Assembly (NCBI GenBank): GCA_958295885.1
Contig: OY282380.1
Coordinates: 2,294,001 to 2,358,000 of the forward strand
DNA length: 64,000 bases
Reading direction: 5' to 3'
Source of the DNA: Arenicellales bacterium
GTDB taxonomy: Bacteria > Pseudomonadota > Gammaproteobacteria > Arenicellales > JAJDZL01
This document shows positions 18,036 through 27,182 of this stretch, piece by piece. The stretch's first letter is position 1; every line of letters begins with the position of its first letter. A program made the position numbers and the translations under genes. The notes beneath the pieces were generated by a model. It saw nothing but the letters and a program-made list of their open reading frames with translations. It ran no database searches and was not told the origin of the DNA.

Positions 18036-18339
18036 GGGTTGGCCGAATATTTACGCTGGGATTGCTCCAAATGGTAACATTTATCTTTCCATTGTTGGGC
18101 AAGGCCCCGCCAACGGTTCACATCATACTTCAACTGAATATGCTCCTGCTTCGACAGCGTTACGAATTGTTTGGAAAAAGGCGTCGATGCACCTTTTCTC
18201 GAATCCGAAAACTCTGCAGGTGGGCTTATTGGGTTGAGCTCATTTGACATACACGATTTATATACACTATTGGTGTCGTGGTGTCCATAGCTGAAGCAAA
18301 TTTTTTTCTATTCGATAAGGGTTGGCCGAATATTTACGC
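18036..18339. repeat. 21-base direct repeat flanking the inverted IS66 end
   Basis: Bases 18036-18056 and 18319-18339 are identical (both begin GGGTTGGCCGAATA). Between them lie about 260 bases that include the inverted IS66 end. The second copy reads on into the helicase fragment. It is longer than the usual 8-base IS66 target duplication, so it records some other duplication or recombination. Confidence 0.7.
18050..18300 (-). mobile_element. IS66-family end, inverted partner of the 13950 remnant
   Basis: Bases 18236-18300 repeat 13950-14014 in reverse orientation. The minus-strand frame 18032-18250 encodes 'EFSDSRKGASTPFSKQFVTLSKQEHIQLKYDVNRWRGL', nearly the same N-terminal transposase start as the left copy. 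The rest of the transposase is absent. The two ends bound a 4.35-kb block. Confidence 0.75.
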
Positions 18340-18342
18340 CGG

Positions 18343-18617
18343 AAACAGGTGTCGTCGTTATGAACATGCACAAAGCGAAGGGAAAACAGTTTGATGAAGT
18401 GATCATTTTTGAGGGTTGGCCCAGGATGAATAGAGGAAAAATTGTTGCCAATCTAGATCGGATAGTCCAAGGCAATTTGAAGAAGAATATTGACAACCAA
18501 GTGCGCCAGAATCTTCGTGTGAGTGTCACCCGTGCTAAGAGACAGACAACAATTCTGACACCTAGTGGAAATCCGTGTGTATTGTTGACTATGAATTGCA
18601 ATGAACGAGTCGGGTGA
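18343..18617 (+). pseudogene. C-terminal fragment of a UvrD/Rep-like DNA helicase
   Basis: About 90 residues. '[22 protein letters not shown]' matches the late helicase motif (K/S-KG..FD) of UvrD-family enzymes and '[20 protein letters not shown]' matches motif VI (V.TRAK). All earlier motifs, including Walker A, are missing because IS66 sequence precedes it. The C terminus looks natural ('NPCVLL'). It is probably the remains of a helicase gene from the same defence island. Confidence 0.7.
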
Positions 18618-19237
18618 TTCGACTAGGAATGTAAAGTACGTTACAAAATCTATCATCAAGCATTGAATGTGCCGATGAAAATCCTTCGCACTAAGGTAGT
18701 TGATGATCAATCGAAAGTTTCCTATTTTGAACTGAATATTTCGAAAAAAAGTCGAAATCTATGCTTCCAGACGCACCAAGCCAATTCATTTTCGATAACG
18801 GGAAATTTACATTTCCAGACTAATCACCATGTGAAATGTTCGCTTTGAAAGTTTCAAAAACCAGTCTAACCAAGATGCGTTATTCAGTAGATGGGATTAT
18901 TTGTGCCGTAACGAGCATGACCGACCCAAGGTGGTAGGTTGGCTGTCTTTTAAATAAAAAAGAAGACTGAGATGAGACTTAAACCGTGCGCGAACGGCGA
19001 CGACATTAATTTTTTTGCGCACCTGTCGTTGCAATACCAATCTAACGCGATTTAATTTCAGTGCCATTATGGACGAATCTAAGCTCGTTCAAACACGTCT
19101 GACTTGCTCCGTACTCAACATTAACATGAAAATTTGTACCTGAGGCTTCATGCTACACAATTTTGTATAAAATGAATTTGCACGATAATTATCGCATTTC
19201 ATAAGTCAGACTCTATCGATGTCAGGAGGCAATCAGG
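18618..19237. other. Intergenic, no gene recognised
   Basis: About 620 AT-rich bases between the helicase scrap and the ABC importer. Short frames here look unconvincing. The promoter of the importer operon must lie in the last part; a TATAAAAT stretch near 19164 is a candidate -10 region, without a clear -35. Confidence 0.4.
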
Positions 19238-20389
19238 ATGGCTATTCAAAAATCTCGTCGTAATTTTCTGAAAACGACAGGAGCGCTTGCAGCTGCGTAT
19301 TCGTTGGGCACGTTTCCCAACTTCGCACATGCCGCGCGTGAAAAAGAACTCAATATTTACTGTTGGGAAGGATACAACTCGGATGATGTTCTTGACCCGT
19401 TTCGAAAGGAATTTGAGGCCACGGTTCGAGCAGAAGGTCTCACATCCGACCCTGATGCGGTAAATCGGCTGCGCGCAGGTGAGACCAAGGTTTGGGATTT
19501 AATCAACGTCAACAACCCTTGGGCTCGGGAAATGATGTGGCCGGAGGGATTGATTCTGGATCTGCCGAGGGATCGATTTGAACCGTTTTTTGCAAAAATG
19601 ATGCCAGCCTTTCATCCGCCTTATCCGTGGGCGATGGATAAAACTGGAGAACATCTACTGGGCGTCACACAGCGATTCGGTCCTTTCAATTTCGTCGTGA
19701 ATACCGACAAGATTTCACGAGAGATGGCCGAAGACCAAGGCTTCAAGCTGTTCTTGGACGCAGGAATGAAGGATCGTTATGGCGTTCTCACATACGATAA
19801 CTGGAACATCTATCACATGTGTGTCGCAGCGGACGTCGATCCGTTCAAGTCGCATTCTGCCGAAGAAATCGAATCCTTTGCTGGAATGGCAAGACAGATC
19901 TTCAACGGCGCAAAAATACTGACGGACGATCTTGTGGCGATGAATCTTGCCCTGATCAACGGTGAGATCGATGCGTACTTCACCGGTGGAACCTACACGG
20001 CATCACCAGCTCGATATGACGGTTACAGCAATGTTCGAGGCATCACGCCGAATTCAGGTCCAATGGATGGAAAAGGCGGAATCGTCTGGATTGAACTCAC
20101 CTCTGTTGTGAACAATCCCGAGGTTTCACCGTTGGCTGAAGAATTTCTGGCGTATATTCAACGGCCTGACGTCAGCAAAAATGTTGCCTTTGCAGAAGGA
20201 ACTTACAACCCGGTGACTCAGATGGGTGATTCGTCTGTTTTAGCTGCCTTTGATTCAGACGAGCTGGATGCCATTCAGTGGGATTCTCTCGAAGAAGAGA
20301 TGGCGCGTTCGGAGGATTACAACATCAATCCCGATTATGCTGAGATGTACGATCATTACTCAGCTGCGAAGAGAGAACGGGAAGGTTAG
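19238..20389 (+). CDS. Polyamine-type ABC transporter, periplasmic binding protein
   Basis: 383 residues with a twin-arginine-type signal (KSRRNFLKTTGALAAAYSL, cut probably after AHA at about residue 32). The mature part begins 'KELNIYCWEGYNSDDVL', the typical opening of PotD/PotF-like spermidine/putrescine binding proteins ('l.vynW..Yi....l..F'). It would deliver its ligand to the permease pair encoded by 21543-23217. The exact ligand cannot be read; PotD-like proteins also bind other cationic or small organic molecules. A ribosome site (CAGGAGG) lies about ten bases upstream of the ATG. First gene of a four-gene operon in the standard order binding protein, ATPase, permease, permease. Confidence 0.85.
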   Translation: MAIQKSRRNFLKTTGALAAAYSLGTFPNFAHAAREKELNIYCWEGYNSDDVLDPFRKEFEATVRAEGLTSDPDAVNRLRAGETKVWDLINVNNPWAREMMWPEGLILDLPRDRFEPFFAKMMPAFHPPYPWAMDKTGEHLLGVTQRFGPFNFVVNTDKISREMAEDQGFKLFLDAGMKDRYGVLTYDNWNIYHMCVAADVDPFKSHSAEEIESFAGMARQIFNGAKILTDDLVAMNLALINGEIDAYFTGGTYTASPARYDGYSNVRGITPNSGPMDGKGGIVWIELTSVVNNPEVSPLAEEFLAYIQRPDVSKNVAFAEGTYNPVTQMGDSSVLAAFDSDELDAIQWDSLEEEMARSEDYNINPDYAEMYDHYSAAKREREG

Positions 20390-20443
20390 TCCCAGCATTC
20401 TTGCAAAACCTGAATGTAAAATTCTTGCCGGAGATTCATCTAG

Positions 20444-21523
20444 ATGGATGGCGGTCATGCTGCAATTCTCAAGCTACAAGGAATTACAAAAAAGTTTGGA
20501 ACCTTTACGGCTTTATCGAATGTCGATCTAACCATTTCCAATGGTGAATTCTTCACTTTAGTCGGTCCATCAGGCAGCGGCAAGACAACGTTAATTCGCA
20601 TACTAGTGGGGATGGATCACCCCACTAGTGGCGAAATCAGACTCAAAGGCGAGGTCATCAATGATGTGCCTGCCAACAAACGCCCCACTTGCATGGTTTT
20701 TCAAAACCTTGCACTGTTTCCCCACAAGACGGTTGGCGAAAATGTTGAATTTGCCATGAAGATCGCGCGGGTCAATCCACAGGTCCGTCGCACTCGAGCT
20801 CTGGAATTGCTTGAGTTGCTGCGTCTGCCCGCCGATTTTTATGCCAAGAACATAAATCAGTGCTCCGGAGGCGAACGTCAGAGGATCGCATTGGCGCGCG
20901 CGTTGGCTTTTGATCCGGAAATTCTGTTTTTTGATGAGCCTCTGTCAGCACTCGATTACAGGCTTCGCAAAACTTTGGAAAAGGAATTGAAAGACATTCA
21001 CCGTGAAACGGGAAAGACATTCGTCTACATCACGCATTCACTCGAAGAAGCGATGGTGATGAGTGATCGAATTGGAATTCTCAATGAAGGTGAACTCATT
21101 CAGATCGGCAGCCCAGATGACATCTACAATCGCCCCAAAAACAAGTTCGTTGCTCAATTCATGGGAGAAGTAAATACGTTTGAAGTCGAACGCATCAATT
21201 CACGAAAAGTGCGGGATATCGAAACTGGCCTTCAGATTGAGATCAGCTCCGCTCTTGGTGAAAACTTCAGATCTGGGTATCTGATCATTCGCCCTGAAGT
21301 AATGAAAATTGGGCCGGCTGCAGAAAAATTGCCGAATCAGCTGCACGGAGTGCTTTTCAACGATTATGCATTGGGTTCCCGCATTCAGTATCAGGTCAGA
21401 AATGAACGCAGCTCACATCACTGGCTGGTGGAAAGACTACAGGACGATCCCTTTTCGGGAAATGCCGGTGAATCAGTAACGATTGGCTGGCGTCCACAGG
21501 ATTCCATGCTCGTCGATCATTAG
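20444..21523 (+). CDS. Polyamine-type ABC transporter ATP-binding protein (PotA-like)
   Basis: 359 residues. Walker A GPSGSGKTT (about residues 40-48), Q-loop 'VFQNLALFPH', ABC signature 'CSGGERQRIALARAL', Walker B 'ILFFDEPLSALD' and the switch histidine 'YITHSLEEAM' are all intact. A C-terminal regulatory TOBE-like part follows 'QFMGEVNTFEVE', as in PotA and other importers of this family. The signature reads CSGGE rather than LSGGQ, a mild variation. It starts 55 bases after the binding protein and is followed by two permease genes. Confidence 0.9.
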   Translation: MDGGHAAILKLQGITKKFGTFTALSNVDLTISNGEFFTLVGPSGSGKTTLIRILVGMDHPTSGEIRLKGEVINDVPANKRPTCMVFQNLALFPHKTVGENVEFAMKIARVNPQVRRTRALELLELLRLPADFYAKNINQCSGGERQRIALARALAFDPEILFFDEPLSALDYRLRKTLEKELKDIHRETGKTFVYITHSLEEAMVMSDRIGILNEGELIQIGSPDDIYNRPKNKFVAQFMGEVNTFEVERINSRKVRDIETGLQIEISSALGENFRSGYLIIRPEVMKIGPAAEKLPNQLHGVLFNDYALGSRIQYQVRNERSSHHWLVERLQDDPFSGNAGESVTIGWRPQDSMLVDH

Positions 21524-21542
21524 CAGTTCGAGGACTTTCACA

Positions 21543-22406
21543 GTGAAATCGATCTATTCGTGGCTTCGTCAGCCTGGATTCCTGACTGCGCTGCCGACTG
21601 GTTTATTTCTTCTCGTTGGGTTTGCAGGACCACTGGTCTTAGTTGTCATTTACAGTTTCATGCCGGCTAAGACATTTACCCTCAATCAGATGCCCACATT
21701 CGAAAACTACATTTCGGTAGTAACTCAGAGTTACTACATTTCATTCGGATGGTCCATTACGCTTGCATTGATTACTGTTGCACTGTTGCTGGTCATTACT
21801 TATCCCATTGCCTACGGCATGGCTAAACTGTTTGGCAAATGGGCAGCATTGGTTACGATCATGGTAGCGCTTCCGCTCTTGATTTCGGAAAACATTCGGC
21901 TGTTTGGGTGGGTGCTGTTGCTATTGAAGAACGGAATTATCGATGGCAGTTTGAACTATCTGTTCGGAGTGTCATTATCTGGTCTGCTGTATACCGTCCC
22001 TGCTATCGTTTTAGGGCTGGTGTACGTATATCTGCCATTCATGCTTTTTCCCTTAGTGATTGGAATGTCAATGGTTCCAGAATCATTGAAAGAGGCTGCG
22101 TCGGATTTAGGAGCGACCAGGTTCCAGATTTTTCGCGAAGTTGAGCTGCCATTGTCGATGCCTGGAATTTTGATCGGCAGTCTGCTGGTATTTATTCTCA
22201 CGCTGGGATCATTGGCTGAATCAAAAATACTGGGCGGTCAGGCCATTATCATGATTGCCGATGATATTGAATCTGCATTCACATTCGCACAGAACTGGCC
22301 GAAAGGTTCGGTGCTTTCCGTACTGCTCATCATAATATCAATGCTGATCATTTTCTTTTTGTTCCGAAAGATCGATTTGGACCGTCTCATGGGACGTCAT
22401 TCGTAA
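21543..22406 (+). CDS. Polyamine-type ABC transporter permease (PotB-like)
   Basis: 287 residues from the GTG at 21543, chosen because CGAGGA sits at 21529-21534, eight bases upstream; the longer frame from TTG 21483 overlaps the ATPase gene and adds an unlikely prefix. Six or so membrane segments are visible, starting with 'GLFLLVGFAGPLVLVVIYSF'. The coupling-helix motif 'EAASDLGATRFQIFREVELPLSMPGI' matches the EAA loop of importer permeases. It forms the pore with the next gene product. Confidence 0.88.
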   Translation: MKSIYSWLRQPGFLTALPTGLFLLVGFAGPLVLVVIYSFMPAKTFTLNQMPTFENYISVVTQSYYISFGWSITLALITVALLLVITYPIAYGMAKLFGKWAALVTIMVALPLLISENIRLFGWVLLLLKNGIIDGSLNYLFGVSLSGLLYTVPAIVLGLVYVYLPFMLFPLVIGMSMVPESLKEAASDLGATRFQIFREVELPLSMPGILIGSLLVFILTLGSLAESKILGGQAIIMIADDIESAFTFAQNWPKGSVLSVLLIIISMLIIFFLFRKIDLDRLMGRHS

Positions 22407-22407
22407 C

Positions 22408-23217
22408 GTGAAAGTCAAAAGTAAAGGAAGGGTTGCCCGCGCTCTGATTGTCGTTTGGACAGGCAGCATTCTGCTGTTCTTGTACATGCCGATGCTGTCT
22501 GTCGTGATGGCTTCGTTTACAAAGCAGCGGTATTTTCAGTTTCCAGTTCGCGCTTGGGACACTCGGTGGTATGAAAAAGCGTTTGTATCTTTATCGGTGC
22601 GAGATTTGATCTGGACTTCGCTCAGCATCGCTACTCTGGTAACGATTTTGTCCGTAGTTCTCGCCTTTTTCGGAGCCTTGGCATTTGCTCGATACAACTG
22701 GAAAGGCAGAAAACTCTATCAGAGACTGATTCTGCTGCCGATTTTCTTTCCTCAAGCGGTGTTGGGATTGGCGCTTCTGCTGTGGTTCAGTTCGATTGGG
22801 ATTACCACAAGCTGGCATACCGCAGTTTTTGCCCATATGATCTGGGTCCTGCCGATCGTCACGCTGATCATGTCGATACAGGTTTACAGTTTCGACCCTG
22901 TATGGGAAGAAGCAGCTTATGATCTCGGGGCATCGAGGATTCAGGTTCTAAAGGAAATCACGCTTCCCATCTTGGCTCCGGGCATTATCTCTGGTGCAAT
23001 TTTCGCGTTTTTGCTCTCGTGGGGCAATTTTCCTCTGTCTTTGTTTACGACGGGAGCGGACCAGACCATCCCCGAATGGCTGTATGCCAAGATGGTGTCC
23101 GGTTATACGCCGATGGTGCCCACCCTTGGCTCTCTGACGATGGGCAGCGCGGCAGGGCTGCTGCTGGTTTCTTTTGTAATTTTTACGATTTATCGAAGGA
23201 TTAAGCAGAAAAACTAG
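22408..23217 (+). CDS. Polyamine-type ABC transporter permease (PotC-like)
   Basis: 269 residues from a GTG at 22408, one base after the previous stop, so translation is probably coupled. Several hydrophobic helices and a clear EAA loop, 'EEAAYDLGASRIQVLKEITLPILAPGI', mark the second half of the permease pair. The N-terminal 'ILLFLYMPMLSVVMASF' is typical of PotC-type subunits. Last gene of the importer operon; about 360 bases without a gene follow. Confidence 0.88.
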   Translation: MKVKSKGRVARALIVVWTGSILLFLYMPMLSVVMASFTKQRYFQFPVRAWDTRWYEKAFVSLSVRDLIWTSLSIATLVTILSVVLAFFGALAFARYNWKGRKLYQRLILLPIFFPQAVLGLALLLWFSSIGITTSWHTAVFAHMIWVLPIVTLIMSIQVYSFDPVWEEAAYDLGASRIQVLKEITLPILAPGIISGAIFAFLLSWGNFPLSLFTTGADQTIPEWLYAKMVSGYTPMVPTLGSLTMGSAAGLLLVSFVIFTIYRRIKQKN

Positions 23218-23579
23218 GTTGTGAATAGGTGCCCCTTCAGCTGGTCCCGATCCAAATTTTGGTGGAATTTGACGACGGGTTCCAGTTTGGATTCTGTGAC
23301 GTTACCTCGATTCCAGTTCGTCACTTGGTCGTATATAATTGACTTAATTCATTGAATAGATTAATGGATTGAAGATCATCTTCGACTGTATGTCCCTACA
23401 GTCGCACGATTCTGGTCGGGTCCGCTTGACAGCGGAGAACGAATTGATGGAACACTAGGAAACCGAAGGATGACATTTCGAAGGGCATTGCAAATGTCGC
23501 TTGCCAATGGGCTTCGAATCCCACTGGCAGATAACAGTTGTCTTCTCCACAACAGCTAGCTGAAACTGACCAATGAAGA
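23218..23579. other. Intergenic, no gene recognised
   Basis: About 360 bases between the importer operon and the Rpn gene. I see no terminator of obvious strength and no family match in either strand; it presumably holds the promoter of the Rpn gene. Confidence 0.35.
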
Positions 23580-24569
23580 ATGAGTACAAGTAAGGATTCT
23601 ATACATGATGGCATATTTCGAGACGTATACTCGAACGACTTCTATTTTCGGGAGTTGCTGCAGATGGTTTTAACCGAGCGGCAATACAACGCTTTGGACT
23701 GGGCGACCCTGAATTGGGAGCCGTTCAGTTATTTTGAATCGCCGCTGAAACAGAAAAAAACCGACTTGGTCGCTTCGGTCAACTTAAAGAAGGACCCGAA
23801 GCAGAAACTGCGGATCATCTTTCTGATTGAGCACAAAAGTTACAAGGAGCCGGAGCTGATGCGGCAAATTGCGGAGTATCAAGTTCGTATCTATGCCCGT
23901 CAAGAGCAGGACAAGGCCCAGCGGCGGGCGCCGGTGTTTCCATTGTTGGTCTACCATGGTCGCCAGAGAACCTGGAACGTGCCGTTGCAGTTTCGAGATT
24001 ATTATACGGACGGTTGGCCGGCTGAGGTGCTGCAGATCTTTGGAGACTATTTCATGAATTTCACGTATCGGGTGGTGAACTTACGTGATGCCGAAGTACA
24101 GCGACAGCTGGCAAAATTGGTTTCAGCTCCGATTTTGTTTATACTGGGTGAGGTCTGGAATATGAGCGATGCGACGGTAGCGAAGCTGCATCGCATGGGC
24201 GTGCGGCTCGGGGCGGAAGATCGAAAGTATCTGATGTCTCGGGCGATTGACTATGTGACTCAGTACGATGAGGAGTTCACCTTGGAGCGAATATCGCAAA
24301 TCGAACGGCAGACTTTGAAGGAGGAAGAACTGATCATGCCAATGTTTCAAGGAATTTTAGAAAGAGAAAGGGAAGGTCTAATTCAGCAGGGAATTGAGCG
24401 AGGAATTCAGCAGGGAATTGAGCAGGGAATGGAACGAGGAATTCAACAAAATCGCGAAGAAACTGCCGCAGAGTTGATTCGAGAAGGAATGGGAGACAGC
24501 GTCGTCTGTAGAATTACCCGACTGGCCGCTGAACGCGTAGCTGAAATTCGACGAAGCGTTTCCTCCTGA
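23580..24569 (+). CDS. Rpn-family (PD-(D/E)xK) recombination-promoting nuclease / putative transposase
   Basis: 329 residues with the Rpn/YhgA-like core: 'MSTSKDSIHDGIFRDVYSNDFYFRELLQMVL' at the N terminus, the nuclease residues in 'KKTDLVASV' (D) and 'IIFLIEHKSYKE' (E.K), and 'PVFPLLVYHG'. Rpn proteins are DNA nucleases linked to recombination and, more recently, to phage defence, where an internally started C-terminal product (RpnS) restrains the long form. The C terminus has the usual low-complexity G-I-E/Q-R/Q-G repeats (about residues 264-290). An in-frame ATG at 24195 (residue 206) could start such a short form. A second copy of the C-terminal part lies at 25366-25800. Confidence 0.85.
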   Translation: MSTSKDSIHDGIFRDVYSNDFYFRELLQMVLTERQYNALDWATLNWEPFSYFESPLKQKKTDLVASVNLKKDPKQKLRIIFLIEHKSYKEPELMRQIAEYQVRIYARQEQDKAQRRAPVFPLLVYHGRQRTWNVPLQFRDYYTDGWPAEVLQIFGDYFMNFTYRVVNLRDAEVQRQLAKLVSAPILFILGEVWNMSDATVAKLHRMGVRLGAEDRKYLMSRAIDYVTQYDEEFTLERISQIERQTLKEEELIMPMFQGILEREREGLIQQGIERGIQQGIEQGMERGIQQNREETAAELIREGMGDSVVCRITRLAAERVAEIRRSVSS

Positions 24570-24759
24570 ATCTCGGCTGGAAGTCGTTTTTGTCAATTGT
24601 CGTCGGGCAATTGATTTTCCTGAATTCGACGGTTTAGCGCGATATCAGCGATTTTCATTTTTCTAATTATCTTATTTCATTGTATTGTTTTTGGTCCATT
24701 TCAATTTCTGTGATGTAGCGCCAAGTTAAATTTATAAAATTTGAAAATTCCACATTTTC

Positions 24760-25210
24760 GTGCTAAGGCAACCATCATGTCCGTACGCGTGCAATCCACC
24801 CCCAACAGCCCACGAAAATCGGTGCAAATCGTATAGCGGACCACGGCAGGAAAGCTCGACAGCGCATCATCCGCCATGTCGGCACCGCCAACAGCGAACA
24901 GGAATCTCGACGACCGGTGCTGTCGCATTATCGTGAGCTATGGCAGACCGAGCAGAGATTTCGCATCACCAAGCACGAACTGAAGGTGCGGCCGATCTTT
25001 CACTGGGCGCCGCGTTGAGTTCAGGCGCATGTCGCCATTTCGTTCATGGTTTTAATGTGTGTCAGACACCTGCAGCATCGGATAGGTCTGCAGCAGCAGC
25101 GCTATTCGCAACATGTGATTCGAGAGGTCCTTGCAAAAGGCGCAGTATTGCGTCGTTGAGCATCGAAAAAGCGGTCAGCGGCATGCGATTCCGACGCGTC
25201 TAAGAAACTT
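24760..25210 (+). pseudogene. IS1634/IS4-like transposase remnant
   Basis: In broken frames the plus strand gives 'KARQRIIRHVGTANSEQESRRPVLSHYRELWQTEQRFRITKHELKVRPIFHWAPR', a stop, then 'VQAHVAISFMVLMCVRHLQHRIGLQQQRYS'. This is the C-terminal E-region of IS1634-like transposases (W..E..FR..K..L..RPIFHW..R...AH). The N-terminal two-thirds are gone and there are stops. It lies between the Rpn gene and its partial duplicate and may be connected with that duplication. Confidence 0.65.
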
Positions 25211-25365
25211 TATGCGGCGATGGGAATCCAGAGGCCGATGACACATTTGGCATTGCAGAAAGACTAGACTTTTAGATTCAGCAACGCGTAAAAATATAGT
25301 GCTTAATATTAAATTGATACTAAATTAGATCAAGCACTTACAAAAATTAACCGTCGAAGTTAGGG

Positions 25366-25800
25366 AGTGAGGTTTGGAATATAATAAATGCGACGGCGGC
25401 GAAGCTGCACCGCATGTATATGCGGCTCGGGGCAGAGGATCGAAAGTATCTGATGTCTCGGGCGATTGACTATGTGACTCAGTACGATGAGGAGTTCACC
25501 TTGGAGCGAATAGCGCAAATCGAACGGCAGACTTTGAAGGAGGACGAACTGATCATGCCAATGTTTCAAGGAATTTTAGAAAGAGAAAGGGAAGGTCTAA
25601 TTCAGCAGGGAATTGAGCAGGGAATTCAACAATCGTGCGAAGAAATTGCCGCAGAGCTGATTCGAGAAGGAATGGGAGACAGCGCGGTCTGCAGAATTAC
25701 CCAACTGGCCGCTGAACGCGTAGCTGAAATTCGACGAAACAATTCCTCCTGAATTTCAACTGGAAGGAGTATTTGTCAATTGTCATCGGGCAATTGTTTT
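25366..25800 (+). repeat. Partial duplication of the Rpn gene 3' part
   Basis: Bases 25366-25800 repeat 24147-24616 at high identity, beginning in the codons for (S/G)EVWN and running about 50 bases past the stop codon to the CAATTG...CAATTG motif. The duplicate lacks one run of the G-I-Q repeat units, a small length difference of the kind made by slippage. Confidence 0.85.
25414..25752 (+). CDS. Stand-alone C-terminal Rpn protein, possible RpnS-like partner
   Basis: 112 residues (MYMRLGAEDRKYLMSRAIDYV...), almost identical to the last ~124 residues of the preceding Rpn protein but with a shorter G-I-E-Q repeat (IQQGIEQGIQQSCEE). The frame is open from 25349 and the first ATG is at 25414, the position that corresponds to the internal ATG 24195 in the full gene. 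The nuclease domain is absent. It could be just a duplication scar; the intact frame and retained start make a small expressed antitoxin-like protein possible. No promoter was identified. Confidence 0.45.
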   Translation: MYMRLGAEDRKYLMSRAIDYVTQYDEEFTLERIAQIERQTLKEDELIMPMFQGILEREREGLIQQGIEQGIQQSCEEIAAELIREGMGDSAVCRITQLAAERVAEIRRNNSS

Positions 25801-25959
25801 TGATCGAACTGGTGCTGATTCTACTGCCTGTGCTCGCGAATCTAATCTGAACCTTTGCCTTTGTCCGGTTCGTCAAATAGTGATTGGTTCACTGCTTGGA
25901 TGCAGTCTTTGTGAATTTACTTTGGTCCGATGGAACGCAGTTCATGCTCTAATCAAATC

Positions 25960-26690
25960 GTTGCCTCGTTCGGTTGCAGCAACCTGCCGTTTTGCCGCGC
26001 TTTTCCAACAGATTCTGCAAATCCTTAAGTTCCACCTCACGTTCTAACCTGCGCTCCAGCTTGACCGCCAAGATCCTGCATTACTACCGCCTATCCACAT
26101 TCCGCACTTTTCGGTCGGCTTCATCCAACTGCTGGTGATAGCGCGCAGTCTTTTCCTCCAACTTCTTAGAGCTCTTCTCCAAACTGGTTGCAGTATGCAT
26201 GCTTGATTGATTGGCATCAACCGTGAAAAAACTGCCGTCAATCACCACACGCTCCGCACCGGACAATGTGAACTCACCACACATGCTGACAAACTTCCGC
26301 TGCGCTGCTTTCAGGGGCATGCTGTTGCACTTGCGAAAATCTGCAATTATCCTGTAACTCGGCTGCGCACCTTGGCACAGCCAGATCACCTCCAGATTGA
26401 CCCGAGTCTCATTCTCCAAACTGCGTGAACTGCGAATCCCGGCTGACAGCCGATAATATTCAGTTTCAGCAAAAGCGCCGGATCATACGCCGGCTGACCC
26501 GCTGAGCGCGTCGCTTCGGTGTGACCAAATTCCAGTTATCTCAAGTCCAAAGTGTTCACCCAGGCATCGATGGTGCGCACCGGATTGTGTTCTGCAACAA
26601 AATCCTCCACGCACGCCGGAAGCCAACTCTTCCGGTTGCGCTCAAGTACTTTCCGATAACGTCTTTCGGTCCATCAAATGCGCCCATATC
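25960..26690 (-). pseudogene. IS1182-family transposase, N-terminal half
   Basis: Read on the minus strand from about 26690: 'VAENNPVRTIDAWVNTLDLR', a stop, 'AGQPAYDPALLLKLNI', then 'NETRVNLEVIWLCQGAQPSYRIIADFRKCN', 'FVSMCGEFTLSGAERVVIDGSFFTVDANQ' and 'RYHQQLDEADRK'. This is the order seen in IS1182/DUF772-type transposases. It ends near 25960 before the DDE C-terminal half, which is found in opposite orientation at 30650-31473. Stops and frame changes make it non-functional. Confidence 0.7.
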
Positions 26691-26837
26691 CAATTGATAT
26701 AAATAGCATCATAATGTTATAAACCAAGCTTCGAAGTCAACTCGATTGAACTCGTTTCCAAGCATCGGAAACTGAATCTGCAACCGATGACTGTGCCACA
26801 CCCATTTCCAACCACATTGACCGGAATTTTGCCAATT

Positions 26838-26850
26838 CTTTCACAGTCTC
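26838..26850 (-). repeat. Terminal-repeat-like motif shared with the 40.6-kb MITE
   Basis: CTTTCACAGTCTC here is the reverse complement of GAGACTGTGAAAG, the end of the small element at 40564-40694. It lies about 150 bases upstream of the IS1182 N-terminal half, in the orientation expected for that element's left end. Confidence 0.4.
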
Positions 26851-26888
26851 AACTGCTGGTCCATCGCTCAGACAAGCGTCGAATCCAT

Positions 26889-26928
26889 CACAAGTTAAGT
26901 CCAGACTAAAGTTGTGTCTAATAGGTAG
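26889..26928 (+). repeat. Solo copy of the right end of the DUF4338-type IS
   Basis: These bases follow 17303-17342 closely: CAAGTTAAGTCCAGACT is shared except one base, the frame again ends in HKLSPD-stop, and the end finishes TAATAGGTAG versus GAATAGGCAG. The body of the element is missing, so this is the scar of a related, older insertion. Confidence 0.65.
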
Positions 26929-27182
26929 ACGGCAGTTCGAAACAGAACGCGTGCCAATTCACCATGACACCGCAACAATTGCACCAAAGCACAATCGATG
27001 ATTCACGCCTCATGTTTCTTCGACAACTGCCATGAACGCTTTTTCTTCGCCCTGCAACTGCTGAAAACAATCTATATTTTTATACAGCGGACAATCTTAT
27101 ACGTAATATTATTAAAGCAGACTTTACCGTAAAACGATGTAAACATGATCGAAATTCAAAAATTGCCTTGGAGGAATTCGTA

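Noticed and set aside
24590..24620. Terminator at the CAATTG...CAATTG motif after the Rpn gene
   Set aside because: The stem is only about seven AT-rich bases and no T run follows; too weak to call.
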